From positions 1-34,769 of the forward strand of contig JAIVFJ010000481.1 in the NCBI GenBank assembly GCA_025765615.1: 34,769 nucleotides of DNA, given 5' to 3'. The notes beneath the pieces were generated by a model, which saw only the letters and a program-made list of their open reading frames with translations, did no database searches and was not told the DNA's origin. Shown here in pieces: positions 22,901 through 32,837 of the stretch (position 1 is its first letter; every line of letters begins with the position of its first letter). The position numbers were made by a program, and so were the translations under genes. The DNA is from Zopfochytrium polystomum (taxonomy: Eukaryota; Chytridiomycota; Chytridiomycetes; Chytridiales; Chytridiaceae).

Positions 22901-24544
22901 CAGTGGAACAGCCGTAGCCCCTCTGACTGTCGGAAATCTTTTTGAATTTGAGGTGAGAGAGGAAACAGCGCATTTTCAGAATCAAACTTACGGAAGCAGC
23001 ATCGGGCTTGGCAATACCCCATCAACCGTCGTTGGCCGCTCCATGTTGAGAGCGCCGTGGTAAATGCCAGGAGCTGGTTGCGCATACATTGTAGAGGGAG
23101 CACAATGATTGTAAGTTCAGCTTTGACGCGCAAGTACTCTCGCTTACGCAAAGAGTGATGAACTCACTGGTAAGAAGAGCAAACTTTGAAGAAAGCATGA
23201 CAGAATCAGTAATCGATCCCCACAAGCCGAGGAAGCCGGCAAGCCCGTCGTCGTCGGACAGCTCCTGGTAATCTGCGTCGCAGCGGATCAGAAACAAAAA
23301 AGCCTGCGCTCATCCAAAAATGCATCCGCGCCTACTTTGCGATGCCCCAGAGTTGTTGAACAGGCCGCCAAAGTACCCCGAGTCTGCCGGCGGTGGCTCG
23401 GAAAACGCGCCCAGAAAGTGGTACAGCCGACCCGGCGTGCTCGCGAGGACCAGCCGCCGCTTCGTGTTTGACGGAAAGACGCACTGAACGAGCCCCGTGA
23501 TCGGCATGTCGTCCTCGAAGATCGAAAAGACCTGCTTGAAGTGCCGCTCTTCCTTTTTGAAAAACTCGTCCGACGCGCTCAACTCGGCTTCGAAAACGTG
23601 GCCCTGACGCGATCCGACGAGGAACACGCCTGTCGACGGGTCGTCCGCGAGGGATGGCGCCCATGCGACGGATTCGACCATGACTCCCTAGTTGTGGCAG
23701 GCTTGTCGTTAGAAGGGCAGCCTTGCTGGACAGAGAAACAAGATTGCCGGTCTCCCACCCTGAATTTCGGAAGGTACCGCGGCTTCTTCCAAGACTTGTG
23801 GAGATAGTAACTGTCGCCAAGCTCTGTTGCGAGAAGCTTTCAACCCACAACTAGACGGTAAGACGACGCCGAACAGATTGACGAGAACCTTACGATGTGG
23901 CTCGCGGAGGGGTTCAAAAACACTTTGCGAACTCGATCGTTCTTCTGCTTCGGCAGCACGTCGATCTCTGAGACGGGTGGACGCCAAATGAAACAGAAAG
24001 GCCATCAGCAAGAGTGGGGAAGGAGATCGCATTTGCAATCGCATCTGCATAAACAAAATGCGCAACGCTTTACCCTCGATCGCCTGCGACTGCCCGAGAT
24101 CGATCCTCAGCAGCGTCTGCGACCGCGCGCTCGACCCGCCGCCGCCGACCGCCTCCAGCACAATCGCCAGCCAGTTGCTCGACACCGCCACGCAGATCAG
24201 CGTCCCGGGGAAGGAGAACTGCACCCGGTCCAGCGCGAACATGGGCGCCAGCGCCGTGGCGCCGTCGCCGTCGTCGTCGTCGTCAGGGCCTCGCTGAGGG
24301 AAGAGGGGGTGGGGGGTGTAGATCAGCACTAGCCACCCCTCCCACCGATCAACAGGAAAAGCATTCGTGCGTTGCATCGCTTCTGTGGTGCTGCGAAAAA
24401 CGAACGTACCGGCTGGCCAAGGACGCCTCCGCCGGCAGCGCCTGCGCCTGCTGCGCCGCCGAGCGACGCCCGCATGCTGCCGACGAGGGCCGCCTGCCCC
24501 GCGCCATAGGCGTCATCGACGTCTTGCTCGAACAGGAACGACAT
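19941..24544 (-). CDS. VPS18: VPS18 (Pep3), HOPS/CORVET core subunit with C-terminal RING
   Basis: Twenty exons, all frame-consistent, give 1,004 residues (human about 970). Exons: 24544-24410, 24293-24074, 23967-23894, 23836-23759, 23687-23336, 23272-23168, 23073-22992, 22937-22796, 22735-22709, 22651-22310, 22248-22114, 22078-21890, 21816-21655, 21579-21436, 21365-21237, 21155-21034, 20947-20735, 20634-20517, 20374-20170, 19981-19941. The N-terminal part carries the Pep3/Vps18 beta-propeller (VESVAWAP, TPGIYHGALNM). The alpha-solenoid has LWRFYLEKSNFEKARFYAKT and FEDILPFFPDFVHIAEFKDE. A coiled segment precedes the RING: CCIC at 894-897, CHHVFHGDC at 911-919 and CLFCG at 975-979. The family forms the tethering core for endosome, lysosome and vacuole fusion. 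Oddities are a 27-nt exon, a 35-nt intron and GT-repeat introns near the 3' end. The N-terminus has an extra Ala/Gly and poly-Asp stretch. Confidence 0.96.
20075..20126. repeat. (CA)n microsatellite in VPS18 intron 19
   Basis: Imperfect CA on the plus strand, GT-rich on the sense strand, in the last and longest VPS18 intron (20169-19982, 188 nt). Confidence 0.85.
20437..20463. repeat. (CA)n microsatellite in VPS18 intron 18
   Basis: On the sense (minus) strand this is a GT array inside the 142-nt intron 20516-20375. The same intron also begins directly with GTGTGTGTG at its donor. Confidence 0.9.
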
Positions 24545-25113
24545 GTCAGTCTGTCTGTTCAGACACTAGTTGGATTTTTGGCCTAAAAACGCGAGGTGCG
24601 AACCCTCCTCCCCGCTGGCCATCGGCTACTGGCGGCTGCCGCCCCCCACCCACAACAACAACTACGAATACCCGGCAGAGGAGGGAAGCAGACGGGCCAA
24701 AGGAGGGAATTTACATGAGCAAGCGAAGGTTGTTGTTTTTTCCTTTTTTTTTTTTTTTTTTTTTTTTTTTGGCCTTTATTCTCAGGTTCCTCAGAAAACT
24801 CCCGTCGACAAGGTGAAGTGAAACATCGAGAGTACAAAAGGGCGCCGGGGCGAGAACTCGCAAACTACTCCATCAGTAGAGGGAAGAGATAGGGAGGGGG
24901 GGAGGCGGAGGAGGGAAGACCTCCAAAAATAATACAGAGTGCGAAAGAAAAACAGCGAGAGACAGTCATGGAAGGAAAACGAAATGAAAGAACGAAAAGG
25001 ATAATGCACGGATGGTTCTGTAATAAATGAAGAGAAAGGAAGGGAAAGAAACTGCGAACGAAAAGAGTCCGTGGGGCGCTGGTTGTTGACGGCTGGGTTC
25101 GCCGCTGTTTCCA
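24545..25113. other. Spacer between VPS18 start and G gamma stop
   Basis: It holds the VPS18 promoter and the G gamma 3' UTR (both genes minus). A minus-strand AATAAA (24780-24775) is followed four bases later by A27 (24770-24744). This is either the G gamma poly(A) signal beside a homopolymer or the scar of a retroposed cDNA end. No other gene is seen. Confidence 0.45.
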
Positions 25114-26090
25114 CTAAAGTATGTTGCACCCTCCCTTGCTGTAGTTTTTGTTTGTTTTTTTTTTTTTTTAAATTCAAATTTGGGCCGATTTCGTTAAGGA
25201 CCGCGGGCGGGTAGGGAAGGCGGAGTGCATATACCTTTGTTTTTTAGTGAACTGGTTCTCCGCGACAAACTCTGGCTTGTTGGGCTGTGTGATGGGATCT
25301 GGTGTTGTGGTGACGAATTGAATCATACTGACGTTTGTGGCGGTGAGTTTTGTGTGTGTGAATGGTGCTGGTTAGTAAAGCCAGCCACAGCCCCCACTCC
25401 CCAAACTTCCTCTGCTTACGCTTTGGCAGCCTCCGAGACCTTGACACGCGGCAGCTCATCTTCCAGCTTGAGCCGCTCGTTCAGTTGCAGGAGTTTCTGG
25501 AGAGATGGAGCGTTTTGAAAAGTAATGCGCGTCAGAGTCGCTGGGTCAGTTTTCGGTCGGAATGAGAGGTGGGAAATGGGAAGAGGGAGGGGGGGGAGAG
25601 AGCCGTCGACGGGTATGTCGACGAGTTCGATTTCCATCCCCCCGATCGTTGGACTTTTCTATGCGAGCTGGACAGGATCGCAACCCGAACCGCTCAATCT
25701 TATGTCGGTTGGCTGCTTTGGCGTTGGAGAACTACAGTCGGGTTAGGGGCCGGTGGGAGGGGAATTGAGGGTGGGCGAGGAGGGCGTGGGTGGTGTGCCG
25801 GAGCCGGCGGCGGCGGGGGCGTTGTGCGCCGGTTGCGTTGCGCCACCGAAAAAATCAAGCCCCGTGACACGAAGCCGCAGAGACGGCGTGTGGGGGGGTT
25901 AGGCTCGCGCGGGGTAAGGAAGAGGGGAGGAGAAACACTTCGAGAAGGCGTCGAGGGAGATGTGTCGTATGAAAGGATTCGCTCAGCAGGGCTAGTTACT
26001 GAGGGGGAGCAATCTGCACGTGGGTAGAGCCCGGCTGAATGCCGCCCTCGGATCTGCAGCCCCCCTCACCTGGTACTTGAGTTCCGACAT
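25114..26090 (-). CDS. Heterotrimeric G-protein gamma subunit with CaaX box
   Basis: Four exons (26090-26070, 25496-25420, 25327-25235, 25138-25114) join in frame to give 71 residues, the usual size for G gamma. The helical core reads KLLQLNERLKLEDELPRVKV followed by SEAAKAMIQF, the conserved coiled-coil and hinge of the family. NQFTKKQ comes before the last junction, and the final 25-nt exon encodes SKGGCNIL and a TAG stop. CNIL is a CaaX box; a C-terminal Leu predicts geranylgeranylation, anchoring the G beta-gamma dimer at the plasma membrane. Fungal gammas more often end in Met, and the Leu and the preceding NQF pattern are animal-like. Exon 1 codes only MSELKYQ. The acceptor CTACAG|C was chosen because it alone yields the CaaX ending; a nearby TTTAG acceptor gives no such motif. 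The first intron is long (573 nt). Confidence 0.88.
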
Positions 26091-26529
26091 GGTGCCGTTG
26101 GTTGGAGGCGGAGGAGGAGGTTCGGCGCTGAAAGGAGTCGATCCGCTGGTTCTCCACTCCCGCTTCTGCTCGCTGCTGCTGTACTACTGACGCTGCCGAG
26201 TCTACTTGATTGATTGATGCGAGCCCGAGATGATCCAGCCAGGGAAGGGAAGGCACCAGCAACGGCACGACACTCAGCGCCGGGGACCCTCGCCTTGAAC
26301 TTTTTTTTTTTCTTTTAATTTCATTTCATTTCCACTTCTGCCCCCGACAAACCGCATAAAATTGTCCACATACGAGCCAAATGAACTCAGCAGTCAGCAG
26401 CACGTACATTGCGGTCGCACCACGCCCCCCGTCCCCCTCCCGGCACCCATTTGTTCGACAGTGGAAACACCGCCGAAATGATGGATCGCTCAGCGCGAGA
26501 GCATGGTATTAATAGAAAACAGGGGCTCG
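26091..26529. other. Spacer between G gamma start and BCD1 stop
   Basis: About 440 bp with no coding signal. It should hold the G gamma promoter and the BCD1 3' end. A T/A-rich patch lies at 26300-26330. Confidence 0.5.
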
Positions 26530-28081
26530 TCAGACGGCGACACTAGCCTCCGCAGGCGAAACATTCCCAGTCGCGTCCGCCTCTCCCACGCCCTCCAGCA
26601 CACCCGACACCGGCACCGCTGTTTCCGTCTCATCGTTTTCGGGTGCGCCCGCGCGCTCAGAGTCGGACAAGGGCGCGCGATGTGGTGCTGTGCCGTCCGT
26701 GTCGACAGCGACAACGACGGTCTCTTCCCGCGGCAGCGCCGCCACTTTGCTGGGATCCAGCGGCGCGGTGAAGACGAGGATGGTGGGGTATTCGACGATC
26801 GTTTTGTTTTCGAGCAACGATCGCAAGGAGGTCGTCCCGACGGTGGGAATGGGAATGTGGCATGGTGATGTCGCCTGAGCGAGCAAAGAAGGAGTGTGGA
26901 GCGAAGACGAAGATCAGAGTTTGTTTCTTCGTTGCCCCCCCGTACTGGGGAAAAAGCGAGGGGTCCAACGCTTTTACCGGGATCATTTCTTTTCGTAGGT
27001 AAAAAAAGCACTGGTCGAGGTTTCGTCCGGCAAAGTATACGGATAACTTGCTGATGTTGTCGGCGTTCTCGGGTTTCGAGATCGAGGTCACTCTGTCAAC
27101 CGCCTCTTTGACCGTCAGCTTTTCGGGTATCCTGCAGTGTGACGAAAAAAAAAAAGAAAAAAAAAAGTTGGCACGATTCCATCCGTTGGGGGAGCGTAAA
27201 TGTGCCAAAACGCGGCCAGCGAGAACTGACATGTGATCGATAATAGTAATATTCGAGTCCGAGAAGACCCACTCCACCGTCCAGTAGATCGATTTGCTCC
27301 TAGTGGAATACCCAAGCGTTAAGCAAGTGCAGTTCGACGACCTCTCGACAGAGATCCAGCCCCCTCGCTACGCACTTGTGCTGAAAAATCGACCGATTCT
27401 CCTGATGCCGCTTCATCCCCGCCGGCATCGAGTGAAAAGCCATCCCTCGGAACCCACACTGGCGCTGCAAGATGCTCAGCCGCGTCGGCCGCTGCGGGTG
27501 CGAAGGCGGGCCCGCGATACGCCCGCCCACGCCGACGAAGCCTCGCTGGTGCGGGTGCGGTCGCCCGCCGTCGGCCGGCGCGGGGTTCGCCCGCCCGTAC
27601 TTTTCGTGGAGCCGTGAGTTCTCCCGCTCCGCGTTGTCTGCAAGGCGGTAGGCGTCTTCTAGGAAGCAGTAGTCTTGATTTTTTTTTTTTTTTCGTGGTC
27701 GGGTGAGTTGGATGCATGCCGCTTCGCCCTGCAAGGATCTGTTTATTGCCGAAACTCACCGCTCATCATCGTCTGCTCGGAATATTGGGACATTCGCACG
27801 TGGGCTGTCCTATCGCGGACGCCGGTGCATGGCGCATTCGCCTTATGCTGCTTTGTGCAGGCCAGGGAGCAGGACTCGGCGGAGCATCCGGGGCATCGGT
27901 ACTGCATGGGAGGTGGGTAAGCAAGGCAGGGAGGGCGCAAGGGGTGTCAGGGTGCGATGATGGGGCCAGATAGTCGACCCTCCACATTGATCCGTGGGAG
28001 ATGGTTTTTCTCTACGCACGCTCGTACCTTTGCGGGGCTTTGGCGGCAGATGGCGCAGAGCGTTGTGGATATCTTTCCCAT
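26530..28081 (-). CDS. BCD1: BCD1/ZNHIT6, box C/D snoRNP assembly factor with HIT zinc finger
   Basis: Six exons (28081-28028, 27901-27760, 27673-27376, 27299-27231, 27131-26978, 26874-26530) give 353 residues with consistent phases. The N-terminal zf-HIT domain has eight zinc ligands: C9, C12, C21, C24, C29, C33, H37 and C43, followed by GVRDRTAHV. The next blocks fit the family in order: SDYCFLEDAYRLADNAERE, SMPAGMKRHQENRSIF, KSIYWTVEWVFSDSN, QCFFYLRKEMIP and LRSLLENKTIVEYPTILVF. An Asp/Glu/Ala-rich tail follows. BCD1 acts in the nucleus with R2TP/NUFIP to mature box C/D snoRNPs, which guide rRNA 2'-O-methylation. A 60-residue insertion rich in Gly, Pro and His follows the zinc region. The start at 28081 gives the usual short lead to the first Cys; an in-frame ATG at 28147 would add 22 residues. 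The gene diverges from RPB8. Confidence 0.93.
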
Positions 28082-28187
28082 GGATATCAAAAGCCAGATA
28101 GTTGGCGAAGGGACCTTGTGCGGGAATTGTCGAGATCTGGTCCACACCTATGAGCGAGGAGGAAAAAAAAGAAAGAAGATCGCGGAC
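28082..28187. promoter_or_regulatory. Compact bidirectional promoter between BCD1 and RPB8
   Basis: Only 106 bp separate the two start codons, so the genes must share promoter sequence or use overlapping transcripts. A purine-rich patch (GGAGGAAAAAAAAGAAAGAAG) lies just before the RPB8 ATG. I see no clear TATA box. If the upstream BCD1 ATG is used, the gap falls to 40 bp. Confidence 0.6.
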
Positions 28188-28952
28188 ATGTCACGGGTAA
28201 CGCCACGCACCAAAAGAGACCGTCGAGGAGCGAAACTAACCGACTTCACCCCTCCTCACCCCACTCCGTAGAACGAAGTGTTCACCGACATCTTTGAGGT
28301 CAACGATCTCGACCAAGACGGGAAGAAGTTTGACCGAGGTAATCGATTGCAGCAAGGGCCACTGAAATGCTTGTTACCAGCCTAACACCATCCCTGCACC
28401 AACCACCTCTCTCGACACCCGCCCCGCGCCCGCCTCGAACGAAACCCAGTCTCCCGCATCAAAGCGACCAGCGAGTCCGCCGACATGGAAATCATCCTCG
28501 ACATCAACTCGGAAATCTACCCCATGCGGGTCCAGGACAAATTCACCCTCACACTCGCCCTCTCGCTCTCCCTCGACGGCGGCGCAAACGACTCGTCCGT
28601 CAAACGCGAGTCGTGGCGCGAGGTCGCCGCCAAGCGATCGCTCGCGGACGACTACGAGTACGTCATGTTTGGGAAGGTGTACAAGTACGACGAGCGAGAG
28701 CGATCCAAGGCGTGAGTTGAGACGTGTGTTGCTCTTTTCTTTGGGGGCCGTGGGGCCGCGGGCGTGAGGTGTGGCAGCCCAGGCTTGTTGACAAAGTCCG
28801 TTTCTGACTCGCATGCCTCTCGACTTCCACCCTTCGCTTACCACAGTACGGTGTACGCGTCCTTTGGTGGACTTTTGCTGTGCATGTCTGGAGATCCAGT
28901 TCAGGTCAACATTGGGCAGGAAGTGTACCTTCTTTTACGGAAGAACTCTTGA
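28188..28952 (+). CDS. RPB8: RPB8 (ABC14.5), common subunit of RNA polymerases I, II and III
   Basis: Exons 28188-28196, 28272-28338, 28450-28711 and 28847-28952 give 147 residues (family about 146-150), stop TGA. Exon 1 encodes only MSR. Family blocks in order are FTDIFEV, DQDGKKFDRVSRI (spanning intron 2), MEIILDINSEIYPM, YEYVMFGKVYKYDE, YASFGGLLLCMSGD and a C-terminal YLLLRKNS. The protein folds as an OB-type barrel on the RPB1/RPA1/RPC1 side of each polymerase. The residues after the second block form the variable acidic/basic loop. Introns have clean GTAA/GTGAG donors; intron 1 contains a CTAAC branch motif. RRP4 follows on the same strand after about 350 bp. Confidence 0.95.
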
Positions 28953-29305
28953 GGTTCAGGGGGAAAGGGTGTTCCGGGGGCTGCAGTTTTGAAAGAGAAG
29001 CGAAGATGCAAGGATTGGCTGGTACTTGAGCGGGCACTGGACACGAGCCGCTGAATCGTTCCCTTCGCCAGGGACTCGTATCGCCCTCTGCTCTGTTCCT
29101 CCTCCTCTTCTTTCTCTTCCTTTTCCGTCTTGTTCTCGATCTTCAAAGTCTTCTTTTTCTTGTCTGTACACAGCTACCATAATATAGGGAATGAAGGGTT
29201 AACGCCGACAAGCTGGAGTATTGGAGACTTTCGACCGCTGTTGTGTCGGAGTTTGGCTTGTTTGACAAGGCCAGCAAAGAAAGAAAGAACACTCTCACAC
29301 ACAGA
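28953..29305. other. Spacer between RPB8 and RRP4
   Basis: About 350 bp holding the RPB8 3' UTR and the RRP4 promoter. TC-rich near 29090-29160. No coding signal seen. Confidence 0.5.
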
Positions 29306-30625
29306 ATGGGCGTCGTCTCGAACAGCGCGATGCCGGTCCTCGTCCTCGCCGCCCCCGCACAGCCGCCATCGCGGCAGCCCCGCCGCATCGATGACGATGA
29401 CGACGACGATCCCACCAACGCCGGCGGTGACATGGATCTCGACGATCCCGACGCGATCAACAACGACGACGCCGAGGACGGCGGCAGCGCCTCACTGGTC
29501 ACGCCAGGCCAGACCATCACCTCCGATCCATCCTTCATGCGCGGCCACGGCACGTACCAGGAAGACCCCACCGGCGCACATCCGACCTACACCTCCCGCC
29601 GCCCCCGCCGTCGCCACCGCCGCAGCATCATCCACCTCCACCACCACCCCCGTCCCTCGCCTCCCACACCCTCGTCTCCTCCGTCGCCGGCACCGTCGAC
29701 CGCATCAACCGCCTGGTCTCCGTCCGTGCCCTCAAGCCGCGCTACGCCGGCGAAATCGGGGACGTCGTCGTCGGCCGCGTCGTCGAAATCACCCAGAAGC
29801 GCTGGAAGGTCGACATCCACGCCCGCCAGGACGCCGTCCTCATGCTTGCGTCGGTTAACTTGCCCGGCGGCGAGCTCCGCAGACGGTCGGAGGAGGACGA
29901 GCTCCAGATGAGGGAGCTGCTGAGGGAGGGCGATCTGATTAGCGCGGAGATTCAGGCGTTTTTTCAGGACGGCGCGGCGTCGCTGCATACGCGCAGCTTC
30001 AAGTATGGAAAGGTGAGGCCCACTTTGTTCCATGTGTGTTGTGCAAGCAAAGCGATTAACAAAAAAAAACAAAAAAAAAAAAAAACACACTCACATACAG
30101 CTCCGCACCGGTTCTCTCGTCACCGTCCCCTCCTACCTCATCAAACGCGCCAAATCCCACTTCATCACCATCCCCGCCGCCGGCGTCGACGTCATCCTCG
30201 GCGTCAACGGCAACTGCTGGGTCACCCCAACCTCCGCCTCGCCCAAGCCCTCCTCGGCCGCCGTCGCCGACACCGCCGCCGCCGCCGCCGCCGTCGACGC
30301 CGCCCTCGCCGCCACCCTGTACAAGAACGAAAACGAACCGGTCGACGACGACGCGAGGACCAACCTCGCGAGGGTCGCGAACGGCATCGAGGCGCTGGCG
30401 AAGACGACTACTATGGTCACGGAGGCCGCGCTTGCGGCCGTGTTTGAGGCTGGGCTCAAGTTTGAGGTGCATAGGATTGTGGAGAAGGCGGAGGAGGTTG
30501 TGGCTGACGCGCGGTTGAGGGTCGTTGCGGGGGTGAGGTTTGGAAGGGCGCGCGGGGAGGAGGAGTCGGACGGGTGCTTTGTCTGTGAAGTATGCCATAA
30601 AGGAAATGGAATCGTAAGGACTTGA
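29306..30625 (+). CDS. RRP4: RRP4/EXOSC2, RNA exosome cap subunit
   Basis: An acidic N-terminus is followed by PGQTITSDPSFMRGHGTYQE, then SVAGTVDRINRLVSVRALKP, RYAGEIGDVVVGRV, KRWKVDI, NLPGGELRRRSEEDEL, EGDLISAEIQAFFQDGA and LHTRSFKYGK. This is the N-terminal and S1 domain order of RRP4. A clean intron (30013-30100) leads to LRTGSLVTVPSYLIKR and the KH-domain GVNGNCWVTP. RRP4 caps the nine-subunit exosome with RRP40 and CSL4 for rRNA processing and RNA decay. Between about 29570 and 29660 the reading frame must shift by -1 to join GTYQED to LVSSVAG. A 50-nt GC-AG intron (29576-29625) would restore it, but its donor is poor; a one-base deletion in the C-rich tract is equally possible. ATGs at 29306 and 29330 are both plausible starts. 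The last 20 residues are not family-like, so the true end may be spliced. Confidence 0.9.
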
Positions 30626-30789
30626 TCCACCATGATCCTCATCCTGCAAAAACAAAAAAGTAATGCCAACTGCACGCGAGCGTTGTCGACAAACGCTCCT
30701 TCGCAGCTGGAGAATCACCGGGAGCACGTCGACCGCGTTGTTCTGTTTCCACAGCAAAGGGAACAACAACAGTAGCCGTTGTCCAGCCT

Positions 30790-31270
30790 AATCGGACACG
30801 AAACCGACGCACTGGAGTGCTTTCGTCCGATTTGGGCAAAATAATCCTCTGCTTGAACAGCCTCCCCGGCGATATCCGTCCCTGGTTGGGGATGGAGACC
30901 CTAGGGCAACCCGATAGGCCCTGACGTCGCCCACCCGAGACGAAATCGCAGAGGAAAATCTCACTAAAAATAACGAACGGCACTGAATGGACAAAACTTG
31001 AGGACAGTCCCCGAAATGAAAGCAATCGCACATAACTCTGGTAACCGGCAGGTCCACCACGTCGACGCCAGGAGGCGACATTGGAGAGGCTGTTTTTCGT
31101 CGAGGGTTGAGGCGGACACTTGGAAGAGATATTCAAGGTCCGCCGTTCGTAGTAGCCTTTGTTCGCTGTGGCCCACCTGCAAAAACGTGGGGGAGATTTC
31201 CTCAGAGTGAGCGCTTTACAGACTCTGAGGAGCTCGAATGGCGTGCCCTCCGACCCCACTAAGCGTTTTT
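30790..31270 (-). pseudogene. Unassigned minus-strand coding-like segment
   Basis: Short coherent pieces in different frames (FELLRVCKALTLRKSPPRF, RTADLEYLFQVSASTLDEKQ, PPGVDVVDLPVTR) follow each other on the minus strand between about 31250 and 31030. No single open frame or splice chain joins them, and I recognise no family. It is probably a decayed gene or one with very short exons. Confidence 0.25.
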
Positions 31271-31429
31271 GTCAAAGGATTCGGTCTCACGCGTTTATTA
31301 AGGTACTTAAGGAAGTACAACCAAGCTCAAACGTCAATATAATTCACACAGTCGAAGGCTGAAGCGCAAGAGCAAGATTCTGTCAGAAAAAAAAGAGTTA
31401 GTGCCTGACCCATCACTTTCATTGGGGCT

Positions 31430-32745
31430 CAAACGCGCACGAGCCTGTTGTGCGGCTATACACCGCGACAAACAGTTCCTCCAAGAATCTCCGCTCGGAG
31501 GCGTTCCCCTCGTCGAAAACCGCCTCTGCGATCTCGTTTCTGGGAGCGACGTGGGCCCGTCAGTCGCCCGCAGCCCGAGCTTTCGCCTTCCGGTCTTCAA
31601 GGTACTCTTGTGCTTGGCTGCTCAGGCGGTCCAGCCCCTCGATTTGTTTCGCGCTATCCAGCAGCGCTCTTTTGCAAACCGCGTAATGCCGTTTGCTAAA
31701 CATTTGGAAAACGCTGATCGAGTTCTGAAACGTTGGCCTGCCCACGAATCACGGGAGTTGCGCAATTTCCCTAGGAGTGCTGCCATAGTTTCCTGGCGCT
31801 TCCGCAGTTCCTCTTGGAGCACTGCCATCGCTTCCTCGAGCTTCTCTTGCTGCACAGCAACGGCTTCCTCGAGCTTCGCCTCCCTGCGTTCCATCTCTTT
31901 GAAAACTTCTCTCGCCTGTTCCAATATGTGGCGGTTTCCAGGCTCGACGGCCACCGCCGTGGAGGGTCCTTGGGCTGCGACGGGGGAGGCTCGCAGGCGC
32001 TGGAGAGCCTCGTCAGGGAGCGGGGTCGGCCCGTTGGCTGTGAGCCGGACCAGCACAACGGGGGCGAGCTGGCGGATTGTTCGGCCGCCCCTGTCTTTGA
32101 GCGCTGCCGACACAATCGACTTTGCGACGGCCGATCGCGCTTTGACGTAGAAAGAGACGATATAGACGTTTGCCGCAGAGTCGGCGAGGGGCGCGTCGCG
32201 ACCGGAGCGGTCGACGTCGCTTGCGTAATTGGCGGCAAGTAGGGAAAAACATCTTGGCCCTATTCGCCAAAAGAGGATTTCGAAAAACAGCAACATGCTG
32301 CCAGAGGAGGAATAGCGGTCCTCCGCCTGCCCATCGTCAAATGTCAATTTTTTGCGTAGGGCGGTTGAGAATGCCTGCATGGGGATGACACGGAATAATC
32401 AAACAAGCGAAAGAGCTTGGCTGAAATCAACTGGGTCTGTTCATCCACCACCACCCACTTCATGCTCGCAACCGCAATCTGCTCGTACACATAGTTCTCG
32501 CATGACTGCTTCACTGTCGTGACCCCCTTCCGCCGTTCCCGGATTCGCGCCGAGTACCTCTTCCAGTCGGCTGGGCTAGAACTACGGCACGTTCCTCTCA
32601 GTCCTCCAACGACACATATTCTCCCCCGGCGGCTATTTGCGCTGGTCTGCGCTGTAAACTGCACGCCGCTGAACACGTGCTCCTGTGGTGGAGGGGACAG
32701 TAGGCTCGAATTAAGAAAGGCTTCTTGTGCAGTAAGCGCGGCCAT
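31430..32745 (-). pseudogene. Coiled-coil protein of unknown family, interrupted
   Basis: The start region (32745: MAALTAQEAFLNSSLLSPPP) runs to about 32400. A second frame from 32380 carries ANVYIVSFYVKARSAVAKS and an acidic coiled coil (REVFKEMERREAKLEEAVAV...) to about 31760. A third frame continues with FQMFSKRHYAVCKRALLDSA and EGLDRLSSQAQEYLEDRKAK, then meets a TGA at 31562-31560. The same frame goes on beyond the stop as RAHVAPRNEIAEAVFDEGNA and FLEELFVAVYSRTTG. Two frame changes plus an in-frame stop suggest a decaying gene, although the first change could be an intron. I recognise no family. Confidence 0.45.
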
Positions 32746-32837
32746 ACCGCAAGACGGGTGGAAGGAAATTAGATTGCAATAGTAATTTACAGGAGAGAGT
32801 TTACTCGTTACTGTACAGCTATGTTACTTATCCTAGC

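Noticed and set aside
23837..23853. CTAG acceptor for VPS18 exon 4
   Set aside because: It lies upstream of an in-frame TGA. The GAAAG acceptor at 23837 gives the conserved LLATELGDSYYLHKSW reading.
25111..25116. TTTAG as the last acceptor of G gamma
   Set aside because: Using it gives a tail without a CaaX box. The upstream ACAG acceptor gives CNIL and a stop at this very TAG.
25250..26027. Plus-strand open frames over the G gamma locus
   Set aside because: They are Gly/Arg repeat-like and overlap introns and exons of the minus-strand gene.
31401..32150. 249-codon plus-strand open frame
   Set aside because: It is Ser/Ala/Arg-rich and antisense to a minus frame with a clear coiled-coil pattern.
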